The notes below the pieces were generated by a model, which did not search any database, was not told where the DNA came from, and was given only the letters and a program-made list of their open reading frames with translations. Below, in pieces: positions 1 through 6,718 of a DNA stretch of 13,290 bases. The DNA lies in the NCBI GenBank assembly GCA_902468695.1, contig CABQZS010000224.1:1-13290 (forward strand), written 5' to 3'. The DNA comes from an uncultured Collinsella sp. (GTDB lineage Bacteria > Actinomycetota > Coriobacteriia > Coriobacteriales > Coriobacteriaceae). Made by a program: the position numbers and the translations under genes. Within the stretch, counting starts at the first letter, position 1, and every line of letters begins with the position of its first letter.

Positions 1-1589
1 GACTCGGGCAGGTGCGAGTACTTCTTCTCGAAGTTCTCCTCGAACATCACGGCCAGGTTGTGCGCTGCCTCGTCGTAGCGCGCGGTGCTCTGCCAGTACT
101 GGCGCGGCACCAGGATGCCATCGGGCACGCCATGGCACGTGGTGGGAATGTCGACGTTAAAGATATCGTCGTGCACAAATTCGCTGTCCTCGATGGTACC
201 GTCGAGGGCGCGAGCGACCAGTGAGCGCGTGTAGGCCAGCTCGATGCGATGGCCCACGCCATAACCGCCGCCAATCCAGCCGGTGTTGACCAGGTAGACG
301 CGCGTGCGGCCGTCGGCGATACGCTCGCCGAGCATCTTAGCGTAGACCATGGGGTCGAGCGGCATAAACGGCTCGCCAAACAGCGAGGAGAACGTGGGCG
401 TGGGCTCGGTGACGCCGACCTCAGTGCCGGGGATCTTGGCGGTGAAGCCCGTCACAAAGTGATACATGGCGGCATCGGCCGTCAGGCGCGAGATGGGCGG
501 CAACACGCCAAAGGCGTCGCAGGTCAGGAACAGCACGACGCTCGGAGTGGTGCCCATGCCCTTGGTCCACGCGTTGGGAATGTGCTCCACAGGGTAGGCC
601 ACGCGCGTGTTGTGCGTGATCGAGACGTCATCGTAGTTGGGCTTGCGATTCTCATCGAGTACCACGTTTTCACAAATGGCGCCAAAGCGAACGGCGTTGA
701 AGATCTCGGGCTCGTGGAACGCGTCCAGGCCCTCGCACTTGGCGTAGCAGCCGCCCTCGACGTTAAAGATGCCCATGTCGGACCAGCCGTGCTCGTCGTC
801 GCCGATCAGCAGGCGCGTGGGGTTGGCCGAAAGCGTGGTCTTGCCGGTGCCCGACAGGCCGAAGAACACGGCGGTCTCGTGCGTGACGGGGTCCATGCTG
901 GCCGAGCAATGCATAGGCAGAACGTCGTCCTCGACAGGCAGCAAATAATTCATAACGCTGAAGATAGACTTTTTGATCTCGCCGGAGTAGCCGGTGCCCG
1001 CGACCAAAATCACGCGCTCCTGGAAGTTGATGACCACGGCGGCGCTGGAGTTGAGACCCTTGATGGCGGGATCGCACTGGTAGCCCGGCGCGGCGAGCAC
1101 GCAGAAGTCCGGCTCGCCGGTACGCGCGATTTCGCGGGCGAGCGGGCGGGCGAGCATCTGCTTAATGAAGAGCGCCTGACTTGCGCGCTCGCAGGCAACA
1201 AGCAGTCGGCGCGTGTGGTTGCGGTCGGCGCCGGCCATGCCGCGGGTGACGAACACATCGCGCTCGTTGAGATAGTCGACGATGCCGGCTTTGATGACCT
1301 CGTAGCTTTCGACGGACAGCGGGCGGTTGACGGCGCCCCAGGCAATCTTGTCGTGGACATCGGGGGTGTCAACGATAAAGCGGTCGTTGGGCGAACGTCC
1401 GGTACGCTCCCCCGTCTCGATCACGAGTGCGCCGTTGGAGGCCATACGGCCCTCTTCGCGGCGGATGGCGTGCTCGACGAGCTCGGCTGCCGGCAGGTCA
1501 ACCAGCAGGCGGGGCTGATTCTCGGCGGGATCTTCGACCAGTGTAATGCCAAAGTTGGACAGAACTTCTGCAGGGGTAACACCAGGCAT
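1..1589 (-). CDS. pckA: ATP-dependent phosphoenolpyruvate carboxykinase (3' end outside window)
   Basis: Cytosolic enzyme interconverting oxaloacetate + ATP and PEP + CO2 + ADP. In fermenting gut anaerobes it often runs toward oxaloacetate, though direction cannot be read from sequence. The reverse strand gives 529 codons without a stop. The kinase P-loop GLSGTGKTT is at residues 244-252, close to its position in E. coli PckA, followed by the metal/nucleotide segment GDDEHGW. The early RTGRSPNDRF and FQERVILVAGTGYSGEIKKS segments are also typical of the ATP-dependent family; GTP-type enzymes differ. The last visible residues (…EENFEKKYSHLPE) match the C-terminal tail, so only about ten residues lie beyond base 1. 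Start: ATG at 1589-1587 with AAGGAGG at 1594-1600, an ideal spacing. The 251-bp upstream gap contains two palindromes that may be operators. It lies downstream of lctP on the same strand but probably has its own promoter. Confidence 0.97.
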   Translation of the reverse strand, partial: MPGVTPAEVLSNFGITLVEDPAENQPRLLVDLPAAELVEHAIRREEGRMASNGALVIETGERTGRSPNDRFIVDTPDVHDKIAWGAVNRPLSVESYEVIKAGIVDYLNERDVFVTRGMAGADRNHTRRLLVACERASQALFIKQMLARPLAREIARTGEPDFCVLAAPGYQCDPAIKGLNSSAAVVINFQERVILVAGTGYSGEIKKSIFSVMNYLLPVEDDVLPMHCSASMDPVTHETAVFFGLSGTGKTTLSANPTRLLIGDDEHGWSDMGIFNVEGGCYAKCEGLDAFHEPEIFNAVRFGAICENVVLDENRKPNYDDVSITHNTRVAYPVEHIPNAWTKGMGTTPSVVLFLTCDAFGVLPPISRLTADAAMYHFVTGFTAKIPGTEVGVTEPTPTFSSLFGEPFMPLDPMVYAKMLGERIADGRTRVYLVNTGWIGGGYGVGHRIELAYTRSLVARALDGTIEDSEFVHDDIFNVDIPTTCHGVPDGILVPRQYWQSTARYDEAAHNLAVMFEENFEKKYSHLPE

Positions 1590-1630
1590 GGGGCCTCCTT
1601 TAAAAGCGCGACACGTGGACACGGCGCGCA

Positions 1631-1646
1631 CTTTACTCACGTAAAG
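1631..1646. promoter_or_regulatory. Inverted repeat CTTTAC-N4-GTAAAG upstream of pckA
   Basis: A perfect 6-bp inverted repeat with a 4-nt spacer lies about 40-57 bp upstream of the pckA start codon, near where the pckA promoter or leader should be. It could be a small operator or a short leader hairpin. There is no direct evidence for either. Confidence 0.3.
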
Positions 1647-1663
1647 CCCGTTGTACCCGATAT

Positions 1664-1679
1664 GCAAAAACGTTTTTGC
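1664..1679. promoter_or_regulatory. Perfect 16-bp palindrome GCAAAAACGTTTTTGC, candidate operator for pckA
   Basis: The palindrome is exact and centred on CG, about 75-90 bp upstream of the pckA start codon. CG-centred AT-flanked palindromes are characteristic of LacI/GalR-family operators (PurR and CcpA sites share the core design), but the arms are longer than PurR's and do not match the CcpA cre consensus at the outer G. The sequence is seen directly; the regulator is inferred. pckA is commonly under carbon control, so the location makes sense. Confidence 0.45.
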
Positions 1680-1735
1680 GGCAACGGCGAAGCGCCCGCT
1701 CAACGGTCAAAAATCGCACGCAAGCGGCCTAGTCA

Positions 1736-1841
1736 TTGGGGACGTTCTTAAACGACTAGTCGTTGAGGACACTCTTGAACAGGCAACAGCCAAGGAGTGT
1801 CCCCAGATGCCGGCACTTGGGGACGTTCCCAAAGTGCCGGC
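1736..1841. repeat. Cluster of GGGGACGTTC/GGGGACACTC palindromic repeats (REP-like)
   Basis: Several structured units lie together between lctP and pckA. The 12-mer TTGGGGACGTTC occurs twice in the same orientation (1736-1747 and 1817-1828). AACGACTAGTCGTT (1751-1764) is a perfect 14-bp palindrome. GGACACTC (1767-1774) pairs with GAGTGTCC (1795-1802), extended by TTG/CAA across a one-base bulge. GCCGGCACTT (1809-1818) pairs with AAGTGCCGGC (1832-1841). Density and modular reuse resemble REP/BIME elements. No transposase is in the window, so mobility is only inferred. Confidence 0.5.
1809..1841 (-). terminator. Strong hairpin directly after the lctP stop codon, possible 3'-end structure
   Basis: A 10-bp perfect stem (GCCGGCACTT with AAGTGCCGGC) continues after one mismatch with three more GC pairs around a five-base loop. 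On the minus strand it begins within the lctP stop codon. There is no T-run after it in that direction, so it is not a canonical intrinsic terminator. It may protect the mRNA 3' end or simply be one unit of the repeat cluster. Confidence 0.35.
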
Positions 1842-3412
1842 TACAGCGGCAGGCCTTGGCCGAGCATGGCAATGGCGCTCATGAGGACCAGCATGCCGGC
1901 GGCGTAGGGCAGCACCGCGCCCAGAAGCTCGGCGTCCTTACCGCGCACGTGCACGGCGGCAAGGCCAATGGCGAGGGTCTGTGGCGAGATCATCTTACCG
2001 GCGGCGACACCCAGGGCGTTCAGCGCGACCATCCAGTAGTCACTCACACCCAGCGCCGAAGCGGCCTGGCTCTGAATGGGACCAAACAGCATGCCCGAGG
2101 ACGTGCCCGAACCGGTCACGAACGCACCGACGGCACCGATCCACGGAGCCAGAATCGGGTACAGCCCACCGGCGACGGCAATGCAAAACGCACTGATCGA
2201 CGAGATCATGCCCGCATAGCCCATCACCTTGGCGCAGCCCAGCACCGAAAGCATCGTGATTACCGTCGGCATCATCTGCTTGACGGTCGCGGCCAGCACC
2301 TCGCCCATCAGACGCGGCGAAGCGCCCTGAATCGCACCGCCGATAAACGCGGCCAGTAAGATCCAAACACCCGGTGTGTTGATCCACGAAAACGTAAGCG
2401 TACCGGGGTTCTCGCCGCAATACACCTGCACGTGGCTCGCAAACGGCGCGAGCGCGGCGTGCACGACGGGAACCAGGTTGGAGGTACCCAGCAGCAGCAC
2501 AAAAATCAGGATGAAGCACGACCAGGCAGAAAGCGCCGACTTAACGGTGAGCTGTTCGCCGGCCTCGATATTCATATGGAAGCGCGCGTCCAGGTGACCG
2601 GACTTCTTGGCGCGCATGGCAAGCGCGGCAGTCAGCGCGAGTGACACGATGGAGCCCACGACTACGGCCAGCTCGGAACCCACAAACATGGCAACGACCA
2701 GGGCCGCACCAACAAAGGACACACCGGAAAGCAGCGTCACGCCGGCAACGCCGTGCAGACGCTCGGCAACGCTTGCAACATTGCCCTGGTCATCGACAAC
2801 ACGACCCGCAACCAGCACGATAAGCAGCGGCATCGCCACAAAGAAGGGCGCAAGCTGCGCCAGCTGAACGGTCGCCAGATGCAGGGAATCCAGACCCACC
2901 AGGTCGGCAACGGACACCGTGGGGATGCCAATGGAGCCGTAGGGCGTGGGCACGCCGTTGGCCAGCAGGCAAATGAGCACGGCAGGCACGGCCTCAAAAC
3001 CAAGGCCCGCGAGCATGCCGGCGGGAATGGCAACGGCGGTACCAAAGCCGGCCATGCCCTCCATAAAACCGCCGAAGCACCAGGCCACGAGCAGCGCCAG
3101 CAGACGACGATCGCTGCTGATGGAGGTGATCATACCGCCGATCACGTCCATGGCACCCGTGCGCACGCACAGGTTATACGTGAACACCGCGGCGATAATT
3201 ACGAGCACGATGGGCCACAGGGCCATCAAAAAGCCCTCGAGCGAGGCCGTGGCTATCTGCGCCGCCGGCAATTGCCACCACGCAAAGGCGAGCACGCACG
3301 AAAGGGCGAACGAGCCAATGGCGGCCTTCCAAGCCGGCCATTTAAAGCACAGCAGCATCACGACGAGCCAGATGATCGGCACAAGAGCCAGCAAAAACGC
3401 AGCGACATCCAT
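1841..3412 (-). CDS. lctP: L-lactate permease (LctP family)
   Basis: Integral membrane carrier for lactate (and often glycolate), normally coupled to protons. The 523-residue product is close to the family size (E. coli LldP is about 550) and is almost entirely hydrophobic segments, roughly 12-14 membrane spans. Diagnostic LctP blocks are FMEGMAGFGTAVAIPAG (residues 116-132), NGVPTPYGSIGIPT (152-165), GSGTSSGMLFGPIQSQAA (434-451) and ISPQTLAIG (475-483). Start: Met at 3412 with AAGGAG at 3422-3427. An in-frame ATG at 3457 would add 15 charged residues ahead of the first span and lacks as good a Shine-Dalgarno, so it is rejected. The upstream region is shared with the divergent flippase gene and holds a 7-3-7 palindrome. 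The stop is followed at once by the GC-rich hairpin. No lactate dehydrogenase gene is adjacent, so import or export is undecided. Confidence 0.95.
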   Translation of the reverse strand: MDVAAFLLALVPIIWLVVMLLCFKWPAWKAAIGSFALSCVLAFAWWQLPAAQIATASLEGFLMALWPIVLVIIAAVFTYNLCVRTGAMDVIGGMITSISSDRRLLALLVAWCFGGFMEGMAGFGTAVAIPAGMLAGLGFEAVPAVLICLLANGVPTPYGSIGIPTVSVADLVGLDSLHLATVQLAQLAPFFVAMPLLIVLVAGRVVDDQGNVASVAERLHGVAGVTLLSGVSFVGAALVVAMFVGSELAVVVGSIVSLALTAALAMRAKKSGHLDARFHMNIEAGEQLTVKSALSAWSCFILIFVLLLGTSNLVPVVHAALAPFASHVQVYCGENPGTLTFSWINTPGVWILLAAFIGGAIQGASPRLMGEVLAATVKQMMPTVITMLSVLGCAKVMGYAGMISSISAFCIAVAGGLYPILAPWIGAVGAFVTGSGTSSGMLFGPIQSQAASALGVSDYWMVALNALGVAAGKMISPQTLAIGLAAVHVRGKDAELLGAVLPYAAGMLVLMSAIAMLGQGLPL

Positions 3413-3515
3413 GGGTAAAAACTCCTTGGTACCGCGCAAGCGGCATCGGGGGGTCACAAAACTTCAACAGGATACCGCACGTTTACCGACAAATTACAGC
3501 CGCCCGCCGAAATTA

Positions 3516-3532
3516 TTGAACAACCTGTTCAA
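3516..3532. promoter_or_regulatory. Palindrome TTGAACA-ACC-TGTTCAA, candidate operator in the lctP/flippase divergent region
   Basis: A perfect 7-bp inverted repeat with a 3-nt spacer, with two further matching positions outside one mismatch on each side. It lies 103 bp upstream of the lctP start codon and about 26 bp upstream of the -10-like TATACT facing the flippase gene. This suits a dimeric regulator such as a GntR, TetR or MarR type, but the regulator is not in the window. Confidence 0.45.
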
Positions 3533-3557
3533 AAACACGAATGGACACCGCCGCGAC

Positions 3558-3563
3558 TATACT
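3558..3563 (+). promoter_or_regulatory. -10-like element TATACT for the flippase gene
   Basis: TATACT matches the -10 consensus at 5 of 6 positions and lies 27 bp ahead of the TTG start codon, giving a short leader. No good -35 hexamer is found at 16-18 bp spacing (the bases there read ACACGA), so the promoter may depend on an activator, possibly acting at the adjacent palindrome. Confidence 0.4.
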
Positions 3564-3590
3564 AGAGCGCAGTAAGAGAAAGGAACCGCC

Positions 3591-5165
3591 TTGAGCATCA
3601 CGCCCCTCGATAGCATCCGCCGCACCATCGCCCGCCGCAGCGGCGTCACCAACCCCACCGTATCGGGTGGGGCGCACGGACAGGGCGGGCGCATCGAGAA
3701 CGGCCTGTTCCCTGCCTCCCACACGGCCGAAGAGCTCGCACGCATCCAAGAGCTAAGCCAGCGTAACGCCGGCGGTCCCGACAGCAGCCAGGCCACACGC
3801 CGTCGCCGCGAGCGCGATCGCCAACCCGGTCCCGTCCGCCGCATGGTCAACGCCTGGTGGAACCGCCTGCTCGGCGCCGTCTACGGCGGCGGTTTCTCCA
3901 CGCAAGAAGCCGAGTACGAAGATCACGCCACCCGTCGCGACTACCTTTGGAATACTCTGGGCACCGCTGTATGGGGCATGGCGTTTCCGCTGCTCACCAT
4001 TGTGTCGACGCAGCTCGTAGGCGCCGAGGAGGCCGGCAAGTTCTCCATCGCCTTTGTCACCGGCACGCTCATCATGATCGCGTGCAGCTACGGCGTGCGC
4101 AACTTTCAGGTCTCGGACATCGACGAAAAGACGTCCTTTGCCTCCTACCAGCTCAACCGTTGGCTTTGCGGAGCGCTCGCCCTAGGCTGCGGCCTCATGT
4201 ACAGCAGCGCCCGCGGCTACGATGCGCAGATGGCCACGATCGGCCTGGGCGTCTACCTCTATAAGGCGATCGACGGCATCGCCGACGTGTACGAGGGCCG
4301 CCTGCAGCAGGCCGACAAGCTCTATTTGGCCGGCATGAGCCAAACGCTGCGTTCCGCCGGCGTCATCGCGGTCTTTAGCGTGGCACTGTTCCTCACGCGC
4401 AGCATGCCCATCGCGGCCATGGCCATGGGCATCGCCGCGATTGCCTCGCTCGTGCTGGTCACCGCCCCGCTCGCCCTGCTCGAGACCGAAAAATCACGCC
4501 GCATGAGTCTGCGCGAGGCTGGCCACCTGTTTGTCCAGTGCGCCCCGCTCTTTGGCGCGCTGTTCCTGTTCAACCTTATCGAGAGCATGCCCAAGTTTGT
4601 GATGGAAGGCACGCTTGCCTACAAATACCAGCTGTACTTTAATGCCCTGTTCTTTCCGGCGCAGGCTATTTTGCTGAGCATTGGATTTATCTATAAACCG
4701 CAGCTCCTGCGTCTGTCGAGCATTTGGGCGAATCCACGCAAGCGTCGCCGCTTTGACCTGATTATTGTTGCCGTTATGGCGCTGATCGTGGTCATTACCG
4801 GAGCGTGCGCCGCATTTATGGCAGGCCCCGGCATCCCCATCATGAGCTTTATGTACGGCCTAAACTTTGAGCGCTACCGCACGTTGGCACTGCTAATGGT
4901 TGTCGCCGGCGGCATCACCGCGGCAATCGACTTTATCTACGCCATCATCACGGTGTTGCGCCACGCCGGCGACGTCACCAAGATCTACCTGATCTGCTTC
5001 GCCGTAAGCGTGGTGCTGCCGGTGATCTTGATTAAGCTGCTGGGTCTGATGGGCGCCGTGGTGAGCTACCTAGCCATCATGGCCCTGCTCCTGGTGCTAC
5101 TGATTATCGAGTACGCCCACATCCGCCAACGCATCGAACGCGACCGCAACCCGTACGGCGCCTAA
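3591..5165 (+). CDS. Polysaccharide/lipopolysaccharide flippase-like membrane protein (MOP superfamily)
   Basis: A 524-residue protein with about 12 predicted membrane spans (approximately residues 121-142, 151-168, 190-207, 215-232, 253-270, 273-297, 312-330, 345-367, 389-412, 430-453, 463-482 and 485-508). The layout and the many Arg/Lys loops fit a Wzx-type exporter that moves lipid-linked sugars across the membrane. It was recognised by overall character, not by a sharp signature. The first ~115 residues are hydrophilic and basic (RRRRERDR near 70-77), an unusual cytoplasmic extension. Start: TTG at 3591 with AGAAAGGA at 3577-3584. An in-frame TAA at 3573 rules out any earlier start; the next Met is residue 85, which lacks a comparable ribosome site. 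There is no glycosyltransferase neighbour, so it is an orphan exporter here. The exact substrate is unknown. Confidence 0.75.
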   Translation: MSITPLDSIRRTIARRSGVTNPTVSGGAHGQGGRIENGLFPASHTAEELARIQELSQRNAGGPDSSQATRRRRERDRQPGPVRRMVNAWWNRLLGAVYGGGFSTQEAEYEDHATRRDYLWNTLGTAVWGMAFPLLTIVSTQLVGAEEAGKFSIAFVTGTLIMIACSYGVRNFQVSDIDEKTSFASYQLNRWLCGALALGCGLMYSSARGYDAQMATIGLGVYLYKAIDGIADVYEGRLQQADKLYLAGMSQTLRSAGVIAVFSVALFLTRSMPIAAMAMGIAAIASLVLVTAPLALLETEKSRRMSLREAGHLFVQCAPLFGALFLFNLIESMPKFVMEGTLAYKYQLYFNALFFPAQAILLSIGFIYKPQLLRLSSIWANPRKRRRFDLIIVAVMALIVVITGACAAFMAGPGIPIMSFMYGLNFERYRTLALLMVVAGGITAAIDFIYAIITVLRHAGDVTKIYLICFAVSVVLPVILIKLLGLMGAVVSYLAIMALLLVLLIIEYAHIRQRIERDRNPYGA

Positions 5166-5246
5166 TTAGCTGCCCCCCGGTACCGGAATTTGCGATGGAA
5201 TCACCCCGGCTGGGGTCTCGTTGCGGACGATCTGCGACACGCAGAA

Positions 5247-5369
5247 CTAAGTGAGTAGACTTTTGCCGAATCCCTGACCACACCGGCAAAACACAAGTCA
5301 ATGACCTGCGGTTTTGTTGAGGCAAATTTGCCGGCTGCTCGGCATTTCCAAAAAAGCCTACTCACTTAG
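5247..5369. repeat. Large imperfect palindrome / structured intergenic element
   Basis: The outer arms CTAAGTGAGTAG (5247-5258) and CTACTCACTTAG (5358-5369) are exact reverse complements, and after one mismatch the pairing continues with CTTTT/AAAAG. Inside are further nested pairs: GCCGA (5265-5269) with TCGGC (5339-5343), and CCGGCAAA (5283-5290) with TTTGCCGG (5327-5334). An alternative pairing CAAAAC (5287-5292) with GTTTTG (5311-5316) competes with the inner stem, and GGCAAATTTGCC (5321-5332) is itself a palindrome. The nested complementarity suggests a MITE-like repeat or a structured RNA. Origin and function are unknown. Confidence 0.6.
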
Positions 5370-5389
5370 CCAGCGGGCAGCCAAAAAAG

Positions 5390-5429
5390 AACCGCCGCGA
5401 CGTCGTTTGACTCCGTTGCGACGGTTTTT
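5390..5429 (+). terminator. Rho-independent terminator after the flippase gene, probably bidirectional
   Basis: AACCGCCGCGACG (5390-5402) pairs with CGTTGCGACGGTT (5414-5426): 11 Watson-Crick pairs, one G-U and one mismatch around an 11-base loop, followed by TTTTT (5425-5429). A run of A just before the stem (5383-5388) supplies a T-tract on the other strand, so transcription of the phosphoesterase gene may also end here. Confidence 0.75.
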
Positions 5430-5515
5430 CGAGCATTTTCGCGCTGCCGAGGACGCAGACGCTCCTCATTTCTAGCGCTTACCGAGCAAGAAGGCGCTAC
5501 TCTCAGAAAGTAGTC

Positions 5516-5567
5516 AAAAAAGCCCCGCCCCAAATTAGCTACCCTTTGCGCCGTTATTCCCCGGGGC
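5516..5567 (-). terminator. Possible weak terminator of the phosphoesterase gene
   Basis: On the minus strand GCCCCG (from 5567 to 5562, inside the last codons) can pair with CGGGGC (5527-5522), followed immediately by six T. The loop is 34 nt and the stem only 6 bp, so this is a weak candidate. The bidirectional terminator further on may do the work instead. Confidence 0.3.
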
Positions 5568-6393
5568 GAATATTCGCGTAGAACTCAGCCCCATCATCGA
5601 GCCGCAAGATGCCCACGCGGCCGAACTCGGAGCCGGTGGCGGCGGCGCAGTCGATGTCGATGCGATCGGGCACGCCAGCGGTATCCTCACCGCCCAGCCG
5701 CACAATCTGCCCGCGGCCCGACTCCTCATCGAGCCCCGCCAGACCGCCCACCTCGCAATAACGCCCGAGCGACACCGTGGGCGTGTGGCCGCTCACCACG
5801 ACCGGACCCTTGCCCTCGGCAGAAAGCAGCCCCGTCGGCGCATCCCAATAGCCGTGACGAATCCACAGCAGGTCATCGAACGACTGCACGGCAAGCATCT
5901 GCTGAAGTAGCTCGCGATCGGCATCCACCGCCCCCGCACCATCGGCACAATCAACCCCATGTTCAAACAAAAACGCCCGCGCCGCCTCGGTCTGGATGCC
6001 GGCATGCACCAGCAGGTACGGACGCTCGTCAGTCTCGGCCACCGCGTAGAGCGGCAGCGTCGCCATCCAACGCACGAGCTCCTCGTACGCCTCAAATTCC
6101 ATATCGTTGAGCTGCTGACGGGTAGTCCAACCGCCGTTGATATCCCAGGTCTCGGCATCGAGCGGATCCTGGCCAATGATGGCATCGAGCATGATCTGCT
6201 CGTGGTTGCCCTTGAGCACGCGGGCGTTGGGTAGCGAGCGCACGAGCTTAATAACGCCAACTGGATCGGGCCCGCGATCAATCATGTCTCCCAGCACGTA
6301 CAGTGTATCGTCGGACGCCAGCGAAATCTTGGACAGGGCCTCGTCAAGCGCACGCACGTGCCCGTGAGCATCGGATGTCACATAGATCGCCAT
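5554..6393 (-). CDS. Metallophosphoesterase, PPP family (PrpC/ApaH-like serine/threonine phosphatase or diadenosine tetraphosphatase type)
   Basis: A soluble 279-residue di-metal hydrolase. The calcineurin-like phosphoesterase motifs are intact and in order: SDAHGH with D8 and H10, GDMIDRG (residues 35-41), GNHE (62-65), VHAG with H130, and GHTP with H203. The GDxxDRG and GNHE forms place it in the PPP branch with bacterial protein phosphatases and ApaH, which cleaves Ap4A symmetrically. Sequence alone does not decide between protein phosphatase and dinucleotide hydrolase. Start: ATG at 6393 with an AGAGAGG-like site 7 bases upstream; the protein begins directly with the first beta strand, as family members do. 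It is transcribed alone, convergent with the flippase gene and divergent from the antiporter. Confidence 0.85.
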   Translation of the reverse strand: MAIYVTSDAHGHVRALDEALSKISLASDDTLYVLGDMIDRGPDPVGVIKLVRSLPNARVLKGNHEQIMLDAIIGQDPLDAETWDINGGWTTRQQLNDMEFEAYEELVRWMATLPLYAVAETDERPYLLVHAGIQTEAARAFLFEHGVDCADGAGAVDADRELLQQMLAVQSFDDLLWIRHGYWDAPTGLLSAEGKGPVVVSGHTPTVSLGRYCEVGGLAGLDEESGRGQIVRLGGEDTAGVPDRIDIDCAAATGSEFGRVGILRLDDGAEFYANIRPGE

Positions 6394-6718
6394 GGAACGC
6401 CTCTCTTTACATTGCGGCCGAAGCCCGGAGCCGCAACTAAAACTTCAAGTTGAACTTAAACGTTACCCATTGTACTCCGTTGCAATAAAGCTGGAAAGGG
6501 TTGCATACCGTCAACGGTCGCCAGTCCACGCCTGCCGACCAGGATCGCTCACGCCACGCCGTCTAGCCCAGCGCCCCAACCAGCACCGCCCGCGCCTCCG
6601 CCTCGTGTCGAAAATGCGCACGCCCGCAATCCGCCCTCATAAACCCACCACCTTTGGGTACAAATAACCGCAGATAACTGACCGTGCCACGCCAACCACC
6701 CAGGAGCGGACACCATCC
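6394..6718. other. 325-bp divergent intergenic region
   Basis: This region lies between the divergent phosphoesterase and antiporter genes and must contain promoters for both. A TACAAT hexamer on the minus strand (near 6470-6475) could be a -10 for the phosphoesterase, without a good -35. The antiporter gene has AGGAG at 6702-6706, 12 nt from its ATG, which is rather far. I see no riboswitch or RNA gene that I recognise and no credible small ORF. Confidence 0.4.
6441..6457. repeat. Overlapping small palindromes AACTTCAAGTTGAACTT
   Basis: AACTT-C-AAGTT and AAGTT-G-AACTT overlap, so three alternating half-sites of AACTT/AAGTT lie at 6-bp steps, about 50-65 bp upstream of the phosphoesterase start. 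It may be an operator array, or chance in an AT-rich patch. Confidence 0.25.

Larger units (their letters stand above)
5166..5553. other. 388-bp gene-free region between convergent genes
   Basis: No credible coding sequence is seen on either strand. The stretch holds a 123-bp imperfect palindrome (5247-5369), a bidirectional terminator (5390-5429), a short 6-bp inverted repeat TAGCGC/GCGCTA (5472-5499), and a run of A (5516-5521) that could serve as the T-tract of a minus-strand terminator. Bases 5166-5246 show nothing recognisable. Confidence 0.6.

Noticed and set aside
249..1751. Open frame of 500 codons on the plus strand
   Set aside because: It lies opposite pckA, whose motifs are unmistakable, and runs through its promoter region. 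The translation has no family signature.
2753..3418. Plus-strand frame of 221 codons, and neighbouring frames over 1763-2867
   Set aside because: These are antisense shadows of the lactate permease gene, His/Arg/Gly-rich without domains.
5247..5369. CRISPR or tandem repeat interpretation
   Set aside because: The repeated units are inverted rather than direct and occur once each, with no regular spacer units.
6394..6718. Riboswitch (for example a c-di-AMP type) ahead of the cation antiporter
   Set aside because: Ion transporter leaders can carry such elements, but I could not find the conserved core bases or a terminator/anti-terminator pair.
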